Of a DNA stretch of 7,693 bases, positions 1 to 5,693 are shown piece by piece. Position numbers and translations under genes: made by a program. How positions within the stretch are numbered: the first letter of the stretch is position 1; every line of letters starts with the position of its first letter. The DNA comes from Thermoplasmata archaeon (GTDB taxonomy: Archaea; Thermoplasmatota; Thermoplasmata; JAGHBH01): positions 1 through 7,693 of the forward strand of contig DAOVJP010000059.1 of NCBI GenBank assembly GCA_030673205.1, given 5' to 3'. The notes under the pieces are model-generated. The model was not told the origin of the DNA and searched no databases. It saw nothing but the letters and a program-made list of their open reading frames with translations.

Positions 1-1029
1 AAGGGCCAGGATTACAACATGCCCATGCTCAGGCATATGATGGGCCAGGGGTGTGGCCTCATAGACTATGAGAAGATAGCCGACGAGCACGGGCGCCGCC
101 TGGTATTCTTCGGCAGAGAAGCGGGCCAGGCAGGCATGATAGACACCCTTTGGGCACTTGGTAGAAGGCTGGAATATGAGGGATGGACCACCCCCTTCTC
201 AGATATAGAACAGACCATAAGCTATGAGGGACTGGAAGATGTCAAGGCGCACCTCGCAAAGATAGGGGAGAAGATACATATGGAGGGATTGCCAGAAGAG
301 CTATGCCCGTTGATAGTGGGGTTCGCTGGCTACGGCAACGTGTCACTGGGAGCGCAGGACGTGTTCGACGTCCTACCCCACGAGACCATCACCCCCAAAC
401 AGGCCTTGGCCCTCAAGAAGGAAGGCGAATATTCCAACAACGTCCTCTACAAGGTGGTGTTCAAGGAGAAACACATGGCCGAATTGAAAGGCGGGGGGGA
501 GTTCGAGCTTCAGGACTACTACCAGCACCCGGAAAAGTACCGGGGCATCTTCGCCCAGTACGTGTCCCACCTCACCGTCCTCATGAACTGCATCTATTGG
601 GAGGAGCGATACCCTCGTCTAGTGACAAAGGCCCAGATAAAGGAATTGTTCACAGCTGATGAACATCCCACGTTCCGGGTCGTGGGGGACATCAGCTGCG
701 ACTACGAGGGATCCATCGAGGCCACCATACACTCTACTGATTCGGACCACCCCACATTCGTATACGATCCTTTCAAGGATGTCATCATAGAAGGCAAACA
801 GGGCCGCGGCCTAACCATCATGGCGGTGGACAACCTTCCCGCCGAACTCCCTCGCGAGGCATCCATACGGTTCAGCAAGAGCCTGGAATCCTTTGTCGAG
901 CCCATGGCCAAGGCCGATTATACTGTACCGTTCAAGGAACTGGAACTTCCCCCGGAGATCAAGAGAGCATTGGTACTCCACCAGGGGAAGCTCACCCCGG
1001 ATTTCGAGTACATAGCAAGCTTCTTATAG
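1..1029 (+). CDS. Lysine-ketoglutarate reductase (saccharopine-forming), 5' partial
   Basis: This enzyme condenses L-lysine with 2-oxoglutarate and NADPH to saccharopine, the first step of saccharopine-type lysine breakdown (EC 1.5.1.8), in the cytoplasm. The frame is open from base 1: six codons (KGQDYN) precede the first ATG at 19 and match the family's internal block 'TIKGQ-YNMPML', so the gene begins left of the window and ATG 19 is an internal Met. Roughly 80-90 N-terminal residues are missing. Numbering from Met19: an AlaDH/PNT-like N-domain with LIDYEKI (14-20) and GREAGQAGMIDTL (32-44); a Rossmann segment GYGNVSLGAQDVF (104-116, about nt 328-366); then YYQHPEKY, NCIYWEERYPRL, VGDISCDYEGSIE and VDNLPAELPREAS, which are typical of the reductase half of eukaryotic LKR/SDH (AASS). 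It ends in TAG after the usual reductase end, so it is a stand-alone reductase and not fused to the dehydrogenase that follows 38 nt later, presumably in one operon. Family assignment is firm; physiological direction is inferred. Confidence 0.93.
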   Translation, partial: KGQDYNMPMLRHMMGQGCGLIDYEKIADEHGRRLVFFGREAGQAGMIDTLWALGRRLEYEGWTTPFSDIEQTISYEGLEDVKAHLAKIGEKIHMEGLPEELCPLIVGFAGYGNVSLGAQDVFDVLPHETITPKQALALKKEGEYSNNVLYKVVFKEKHMAELKGGGEFELQDYYQHPEKYRGIFAQYVSHLTVLMNCIYWEERYPRLVTKAQIKELFTADEHPTFRVVGDISCDYEGSIEATIHSTDSDHPTFVYDPFKDVIIEGKQGRGLTIMAVDNLPAELPREASIRFSKSLESFVEPMAKADYTVPFKELELPPEIKRALVLHQGKLTPDFEYIASFL

Positions 1030-1067
1030 GCTCCGTAAGTTGAACCGGCGCCCAGGAGGCTTCGCAT

Positions 1068-2384
1068 ATGAAAAAAGTAGTTGTTTTCGGAGCAGGACTA
1101 GTGGCCGCACCTCTGGTGGAATATCTGTTGAACCAAACCGATCTCCAGGTGACGGTCGCGACCAGGACGGTCAGCAAGGCAGAGAAGATGGTGGGGAACG
1201 CCCCGAACGGGAAGGCCATGGCATTCACCATAGACCAGGAGGAGAAACTGGACCAGCTTATATCGGAGAACGATCTGGCCATAAGTCTTCTTCCATACAC
1301 CCACCATGTGAAGATAGCCAAGAAATGCATAGAGAAGGGCAGATCTATGGTCACCACCAGCTACGTCAGCGCCGAAATGAAGGCTCTGGATGAGGAAGCG
1401 AAGAAGGCAGGAGTGCTCCTGCTGAACGAGAGTGGCCTGGACCCGGGCATCGATCACATGAGCGCTATGCGCATCATCCACGATGTCCAGAAGAAGGGCG
1501 GCCGTATCGCCAACTTCACATCCTTCTGCGGCGGCCTTCCAGCACCGGAGGCGAACTCGAACCCCTTCGGTTACAAGTTCTCATGGAGCCCCAAGGGCGT
1601 ACTGCTAGCAGGCACGAACAACGCCCAATACAAGATGGACGGGAAGGAGATAACCGTGCCTGCAAAGGACCTGTTCATATCCACCAAGATGATGCACGTG
1701 GAAGGCATGGGCGACTTCGAGGGCTATCCCAACCGTGACAGCGTCCCGTACAAGGACATATATGGAATATCGGATACGGACACCATCCTACGCGGCACCT
1801 TCCGCTACCCTGGCTGGTGCCCCACTTTGAAGGCGTTCAGCGACCTGGGCCTATTGAGCAAGGATCCCGCCCCATCCCTGGCCGGAAAGGCATACAAAGA
1901 CCTCATGCTCCACATCGCAGGAGGTGGAGATGATGCCAAGACCGCCGTGGCCAGCAAACTAGGGATGGCCCCGGACGCCCTACCTCTCAACAATATGGGT
2001 TGGCTTGGGCTATTCTCCGACACCCCCCTCCCGGAAGGCGTGGATGCCCCCATCGACATGATCTGTCATATCATGGAGGAGAAGATGGGATACGCGAAGG
2101 ACGAGAGAGACATGATAGTCCTCCAGCACAACTTCATCGCCGAATATCCGGAGAAGAAGGAACACATCGTATCCACCCTCATAGCATATGGGATACCCGG
2201 TGGCTACAGTGCCATGGCTAGGACAGTTGGGTTGCCCGCGGCCATAGCCGCCAAGATGATCCTTCGTGGAGAGATAAAAGAGACTGGTGTCCACATCCCT
2301 ATCGAGCCCGGCATATACAACCCCATACTTGACGAGTTGGAAAAGGAGAGCATAGGGTTCGATGAGAGCACAGGGGCCGCGTAG
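1068..2384 (+). CDS. Saccharopine dehydrogenase (L-glutamate-forming)
   Basis: It oxidises saccharopine with NAD(P)+ to 2-aminoadipate 6-semialdehyde plus L-glutamate, completing the two-step lysine conversion begun by the upstream gene. The protein has 438 residues, the normal size for the stand-alone dehydrogenase. Visible landmarks are the N-terminal Rossmann dinucleotide loop GAGLVAAP (8-15), LLPYTHH (74-80), GLDPGIDHM (123-131), FCGGLPAPE (153-161), NPFGYKFSWSPKG (165-177) and LRGTFRYPGWCPT (241-253). These blocks match the dehydrogenase half of AASS-type bifunctional enzymes. The start is secure: a full AGGAGG Shine-Dalgarno at 1054-1059 lies 8 nt before ATG 1068. The short 38-nt gap after the reductase, with no TATA box in it, argues for co-transcription. 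It stops with TAG and converges on the paaK-like gene 40 nt away; no T-rich terminator is seen in that gap. In lysine-synthesising fungi related enzymes run in reverse; here catabolism is inferred from the neighbours. Confidence 0.94.
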   Translation: MKKVVVFGAGLVAAPLVEYLLNQTDLQVTVATRTVSKAEKMVGNAPNGKAMAFTIDQEEKLDQLISENDLAISLLPYTHHVKIAKKCIEKGRSMVTTSYVSAEMKALDEEAKKAGVLLLNESGLDPGIDHMSAMRIIHDVQKKGGRIANFTSFCGGLPAPEANSNPFGYKFSWSPKGVLLAGTNNAQYKMDGKEITVPAKDLFISTKMMHVEGMGDFEGYPNRDSVPYKDIYGISDTDTILRGTFRYPGWCPTLKAFSDLGLLSKDPAPSLAGKAYKDLMLHIAGGGDDAKTAVASKLGMAPDALPLNNMGWLGLFSDTPLPEGVDAPIDMICHIMEEKMGYAKDERDMIVLQHNFIAEYPEKKEHIVSTLIAYGIPGGYSAMARTVGLPAAIAAKMILRGEIKETGVHIPIEPGIYNPILDELEKESIGFDESTGAA

Positions 2385-2424
2385 GGCCGAAGAGCGTTCA
2401 CCGGATGCCCTAACAAGCCCTCGT

Positions 2425-3726
2425 CTACTCCTTCCGTAGATCTATCACCCGTTTTGCTTTCCCCTCGGTCCTGGGCAATGCGCCCGGTTCCATGAGCTCC
2501 ACCTTGGCTCGTAGGGTCAATACTGCGGTGAGGTTCTCCCCGACCTTCTTAGCCAGCGCATCCTTGTTGAAGCCGGGGGCGTTCCAAGCTTCTGGTGCCA
2601 CTTCGACCTTCACATATAAGCTGTCCAGGAGGGCGCGGTCCACTATTATCTGGTACTGGTCTCCTATTCCGGGGGTATCGAGCAGCACGCTCTCTATCTG
2701 GCTGGGGAAGACGTTCACACCGCCGATTATGAGCATATCATCGCTCCTGCCCGTTATGCGCATTATCTTGGGATGGCTCCGTCCGCACTCGCATTCCTCC
2801 CAGTTGATGACGCAGATATCCTTCGTCCTGTAGCGGAGCAGCGGCATGGCCTCTCTGGTGAGCATGGTTATGACCATCTCTCCCTTCTTTCCCGGTTCTA
2901 GTACTTCGCCGGTGTCCGGGTCTATGGTCTCTACATAAAATTCGTCTCCCCATATGTGAAGTCCGTTCTGGTGTTCGCATTCCACCGCCACTCCTGGCCC
3001 GTAGAGTTCGCTCATCCCATAGTTGTCTATGGCACGGAGGCCCAGAGTATCCTGGATGTGCTTCCTCTGTTCGTTGCTCCAGGGCTCGGCGCCGAACATG
3101 CCCACTTTCAAAGAGAGATCCTTGAGCGGGTCCATCCCCGCCTTTTTAGCCGCCTCCCCCAAAAAGGTGGCGTATGAGGGGGTGCAGCACAATACGGTGG
3201 TCTGGAAATCCTTCATCATCTGCAACTGGCGCTTGGTGTTCCCTGTGGCTGTGGGTACAACCGCGCATCCCAGTCGTTCCGCCCCGTAGTGGAAGCCCAG
3301 TCCCCCGGTGAACAGCCCGTATCCGTAGGCGTTCTGGACTATGTCATTGGGGGTGGCGCCGGCACAGGCGTAGGCCCGGGCCATGTTATTTGTCCATACA
3401 TCCATGTCGTGCTTCGTATAGGAAACCACGGTGGGGGTGCCAGTGGTCCCACTGGACGCGTGGAAGCGCACCACCTCGGTGACGGGCACGGCCAAAATAC
3501 CGTAAGGATAGTGGTCCCGCAGATCGTTCTTGAGTGTGAAGGGTACTTTGTGCACGTCTTCCAGGCTCTTGATGTCATCCGGTCCGATCCCCTTCTCTTG
3601 AAAGCGTTTCTTGTACATGGGCACCCGCTCGTAGGCATAGCGCACCATCTTCACCATTCGTTCCTCCTGAAGCTTTCGTATCTCATCCGCTTTCATCGAC
3701 TCTATCTTGGGGTTGTACATTGGCAT
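2425..3726 (-). CDS. paaK: Phenylacetate-CoA ligase family (AMP-forming)
   Basis: A cytoplasmic adenylate-forming enzyme expected to turn an arylacetate (phenylacetate, or possibly a hydroxyphenyl- or indole-acetate) plus CoA and ATP into the arylacetyl-CoA, AMP and PPi (EC 6.2.1.30 type). Its 433 residues are typical of the compact PaaK family. Visible motifs are the P-loop-like SSGTTGTPT (91-99), NYGMSE (235-240), LLRYRTKD (296-303, with the ribose-contacting Asp), the hinge region GRSDDML (326-332) followed by GGVNVFPSQIES, and C-terminal LPRTEGKAKRV (417-427) carrying the conserved lysines. A CxC pair lies at 312-314 (ECECGRSHP), as in many PaaK proteins. It has its own predicted promoter and ribosome site, and lies 104 nt downstream of the permease on the same strand. 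PaaK relatives accept several aryl and aliphatic acids, so the exact substrate is open. Placement near an arylacetate decarboxylase supports an arylacetate substrate. Confidence 0.9.
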   Translation of the reverse strand: MPMYNPKIESMKADEIRKLQEERMVKMVRYAYERVPMYKKRFQEKGIGPDDIKSLEDVHKVPFTLKNDLRDHYPYGILAVPVTEVVRFHASSGTTGTPTVVSYTKHDMDVWTNNMARAYACAGATPNDIVQNAYGYGLFTGGLGFHYGAERLGCAVVPTATGNTKRQLQMMKDFQTTVLCCTPSYATFLGEAAKKAGMDPLKDLSLKVGMFGAEPWSNEQRKHIQDTLGLRAIDNYGMSELYGPGVAVECEHQNGLHIWGDEFYVETIDPDTGEVLEPGKKGEMVITMLTREAMPLLRYRTKDICVINWEECECGRSHPKIMRITGRSDDMLIIGGVNVFPSQIESVLLDTPGIGDQYQIIVDRALLDSLYVKVEVAPEAWNAPGFNKDALAKKVGENLTAVLTLRAKVELMEPGALPRTEGKAKRVIDLRKE

Positions 3727-3733
3727 TGGGAAA

Positions 3734-3740
3734 CCTCCTT
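3734..3740 (-). promoter_or_regulatory. Ribosome binding site for the paaK-like gene
   Basis: The minus strand reads AAGGAGG here, ending 7 nt before the ATG at 3726-3724. Two Met codons are close together (protein begins MPMYNP). The spacing fits the first Met; the second (3720-3718) would be 13 nt away, so the first is chosen. Confidence 0.8.
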
Positions 3741-3751
3741 CCTCTGCTAGG

Positions 3752-3791
3752 GACTCCTAGGTAGTCTACAGATAAACAGTATGTATATTTA
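3752..3791 (-). promoter_or_regulatory. Predicted archaeal promoter of the paaK-like gene, with dyad at start site
   Basis: On the minus strand a TATA box TAAATATA spans 3791-3784. Archaeal transcription normally begins about 25 nt beyond the box centre, here near 3762, giving a leader of about 36 nt that includes the AAGGAGG site. A near-palindrome (plus strand GACT-CCTAGG-T-AGTC, 3752-3766) lies over the predicted start and could be an operator. The TATA box and spacing are seen directly; function is inferred. The gap between the permease stop and this gene (3727-3830) holds nothing else recognisable. Confidence 0.55.
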
Positions 3792-3830
3792 GGCTATGCC
3801 GTGGGCAGGCGCAGCATATCCTTTCTCGCC

Positions 3831-5405
3831 CTATGTGACGAGTTTGACGAATATGCCAGTCATTACTCCTATGAGTATGGTGAGCAGGACGACTAGGGGA
3901 AGCATCTTGCTCATGGTCTCGCTCTCTATCTCCCTATCACCGCCGATGGTGGCCACGGAGGTGGTTATCTTCGAGGGGGTTATGGCCGAGGCAACCCCTC
4001 CGGCGTTGGCGTGGGCGCCATACACGGTGAGGAATTGTCCATCTGTCAGCCCTATCTTGTCGGAAGCCTGTCTCTGTATGCCATAGAACAGCATGTTGCT
4101 CCCTGTCTCGCTACCACCTACCACCGCTCCAAAGAGTCCGAGCGAGGCGGCCACGAACACATAGCCATGACCAAAGGCATCTGCCAACACCGTGCCGGCA
4201 ATATAGTTCATGTTGTATTCTGGGAAAGATGTAGAGCCCACGAGGGCGCCACCTTGTATCTCCATCGCGCTGAATGCCATTATATATGCCAGGCTAAAGA
4301 ACAGGCTGAAGGCCGCTATCGGCCCCCATATCCTTCTGCTCCACAGTTTGATGGTCCCGACGGCCTTTTCTTTGGGGAGCTTGAGCAGAGGATAGGAGAA
4401 CAAGAGAGCAAGCATTATGGGGAAGTAGGGCTGTACGAAGAAGTTCAGGTCCACGTTCTGATAGGCTGTCAATGAGGAGGAGAAACCATTGCCGTCCAGG
4501 GGCTTCAGGGCTTCCGTCACGGACGGTATGCTGATGATGGCCGCTATCACGATGAGTATGAGCCATGGGCTCAACGCCCTCAGAAGGATGTTCCTCTCCA
4601 TTGGTTCACCTTTCACCGTTCGACCTTCCATTTTCCTTTCCAAATGAATGTACAGATAGAGGACGACCATGCCGATCAGGCCCACGGCCACGCCCAGCAG
4701 CATGATGGGAAAGCGGGCCAGCACGAGGAGTATGGCGGAAATGCCTATACTAAGTCCGACCAGGAGGGCAGGGACCAGTCCTTTCTTGATGGATTCCTTC
4801 CCACCGACCACCCACAACATGGCCAAGGCTATCACGGTGGAGACCACGGGCAGGAAGAGGGTGATCCTATATGTCAACTCGTGCAGATCTAGGTCGAACG
4901 CGGCAGCTGGGAGGGTCACAGGTATGGAGAGCAGTGCGAAGCTGGTGGACGCGTTATAGCCAAGCACGGATATGGCCACGGCGGTGCCAGCACTGAAGCC
5001 CATGGCCACCAGGAGAGGCGGGAAGAGGGCTGGCGTCACCACGCCCAGGCTGGTGACGAAGGTGCCGAAGGCTATGCCTACGAACAGCGCCTGCTCCTCC
5101 TTTGTATCGGCCACCCTCTTTATCCCTTGGCTTATAATATCCAGCGCACCCGCCTCATTCATGAGGAATATCATGAGCATGGTGAGGACAACCGCCAGAG
5201 TTATCCCCAGGGATTTGAGGATGCCATATATGACTGCCCCGAAGACCACGGCCCCACACGTGTGAAAGGCGCTCATAGCCAAGGCAGCCGCTAGGAGTAC
5301 GCCCACGATCGCCATCTCGGCCCCGGAGCGCTTGAAATACAGTATCCCTATGAGCACGACCATCAAGGGGAGCAGAACCAACAAGAAGGAGAGTATTTCG
5401 TTCAT
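3831..5405 (-). CDS. LctP-family (lactate permease-like) carboxylate transporter, divergent
   Basis: An integral membrane protein of 524 residues with about 13 hydrophobic segments, starting at residues 3-24 and ending at 501-523. Its C-terminal region GAVVGGSETGSNMLF (426-440) followed by a Gly/Ala-rich stretch and ITPSKITTSVATIG (475-488) resembles the L-lactate permease family (TC 2.A.14), whose members bring in lactate or glycolate with protons. The FGTFVTSLGVVTP stretch (113-125) aligns with the FGAFLEGAAGFGAP block of classical lactate permeases but lacks its Glu and GAAGFG core, so the substrate probably differs. The frame is open up to Met 5546, but the residues before MNEILSFLL are hydrophilic and low-complexity, and a TATA box at 5442-5435 lies inside that extension. 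Met 5405 sits 7-8 nt after the predicted transcription start and no Shine-Dalgarno is seen, so a nearly leaderless start at 5405 is preferred. Its neighbours suggest arylacetate or another organic acid as cargo; this is inference. Confidence 0.75.
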   Translation of the reverse strand: MNEILSFLLVLLPLMVVLIGILYFKRSGAEMAIVGVLLAAALAMSAFHTCGAVVFGAVIYGILKSLGITLAVVLTMLMIFLMNEAGALDIISQGIKRVADTKEEQALFVGIAFGTFVTSLGVVTPALFPPLLVAMGFSAGTAVAISVLGYNASTSFALLSIPVTLPAAAFDLDLHELTYRITLFLPVVSTVIALAMLWVVGGKESIKKGLVPALLVGLSIGISAILLVLARFPIMLLGVAVGLIGMVVLYLYIHLERKMEGRTVKGEPMERNILLRALSPWLILIVIAAIISIPSVTEALKPLDGNGFSSSLTAYQNVDLNFFVQPYFPIMLALLFSYPLLKLPKEKAVGTIKLWSRRIWGPIAAFSLFFSLAYIMAFSAMEIQGGALVGSTSFPEYNMNYIAGTVLADAFGHGYVFVAASLGLFGAVVGGSETGSNMLFYGIQRQASDKIGLTDGQFLTVYGAHANAGGVASAITPSKITTSVATIGGDREIESETMSKMLPLVVLLTILIGVMTGIFVKLVT

Positions 5406-5411
5406 AGGCCG

Positions 5412-5442
5412 CCATATGCTAAATGGAGGAGGGGTATTTAAG
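5412..5442 (-). promoter_or_regulatory. Predicted promoter of the permease, near-leaderless
   Basis: The minus strand carries CTTAAATA at 5442-5435. A start about 26 nt from the box centre falls near 5413-5412, only 7-8 nt before ATG 5405. The stretch before that ATG has no purine-rich ribosome site on the minus strand, which is in keeping with leaderless or short-leader messages common in archaea. This site rules out translation from the upstream Met at 5546. Confidence 0.55.
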
Positions 5443-5528
5443 AGATTTGCAGAGAGAAGTCGTTGGATTGCCAGATGGGGGTTAGCGTGCCCTGACATGC
5501 TTGTCCAAAAGCCCGTGTCGGGAGTAGG

Positions 5529-5560
5529 TTTAAATATCGGGCACACCTTTTGTTACTTCC
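5529..5560 (+). promoter_or_regulatory. Predicted archaeal promoter of the hpdB-like gene
   Basis: TTTAAATA at 5529-5536 is the best TATA box upstream of the decarboxylase and is preceded by the purine-rich GGAGTAGG, where a BRE would lie. The predicted start is near 5558-5559, giving a leader of about 135 nt. A second AT-rich patch, GATATAAT at 5673-5680, lies only 14-21 nt from the ATG, too close to serve as a TATA box. Confidence 0.5.
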
Positions 5561-5568
5561 CGTTAACA
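5551..5568. promoter_or_regulatory. Operator-like dyad over the hpdB transcription start
   Basis: An exact inverted repeat TGTTA-N8-TAACA is centred at 5559.5, on the start predicted from the TATA box at 5529-5536. Half-sites of this size and spacing suit a dimeric helix-turn-helix repressor, which would block initiation here. The repeat is seen directly; the regulator and its ligand are unknown. Confidence 0.35.
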
Positions 5569-5683
5569 CATCGGCGGCTTGCTGTTGTGAATATGGATGA
5601 GGGAGAGGTACAGATCCAGAATACGATAGGTGTTTGTGCTCCTCGTTCCCATCCTCCCTTGTTAGGCAACGGGATATAATTGA

Positions 5684-5688
5684 AGGTG
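5684..5688 (+). promoter_or_regulatory. Ribosome binding site of the hpdB-like gene
   Basis: AGGTG, complementary to the 16S 3' end, lies 5 nt before ATG 5694. A GTG codon at 5688-5690 is also in frame but overlaps this site, so the ATG is preferred. Confidence 0.6.
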
Positions 5689-5693
5689 TGAAT

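Larger units (their letters stand above)
5406..5693. other. Divergent control region between permease and hpdB-like gene
   Basis: These 288 nt separate two genes read outward. Within it are the permease TATA box (5435-5442, minus), an imperfect inverted repeat AGCGTG-N6-CATGCT (5484-5501, one G-T mismatch), a perfect short palindrome CCCG-TGT-CGGG (5512-5522), the hpdB-like TATA box TTTAAATA (5529-5536, plus) and a dyad TGTTA-N8-TAACA (5551-5568). The stretch 5569-5683 would be the untranslated leader of the decarboxylase message and holds no convincing gene. Open frames crossing the region in other phases lack ribosome sites and family features. Confidence 0.6.

Noticed and set aside
2385..2424. 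Bidirectional terminator between saccharopine dehydrogenase and paaK
   Set aside because: The 40-nt gap has no clear stem-loop and no T-rich run on either strand, so no terminator can be supported.
3289..3750. 153-residue open frame on the plus strand opposite paaK
   Set aside because: It runs across the 5' part, ribosome site and leader of paaK, with no family resemblance; it is antisense shadow.
5406..5546. N-terminal extension of the permease frame up to Met 5546
   Set aside because: It contains the permease's own TATA box, is hydrophilic with no family features, and lacks a ribosome site; Met 5405 directly starts the first membrane segment.
5593..5679. Possible 28-codon leader peptide (begins MDEGEVQIQ) in the hpdB leader
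   Set aside because: No Shine-Dalgarno before its ATG, no recognisable composition such as a run of aromatic residues for attenuation, and it ends 14 nt before the hpdB start with no sign of coupling.
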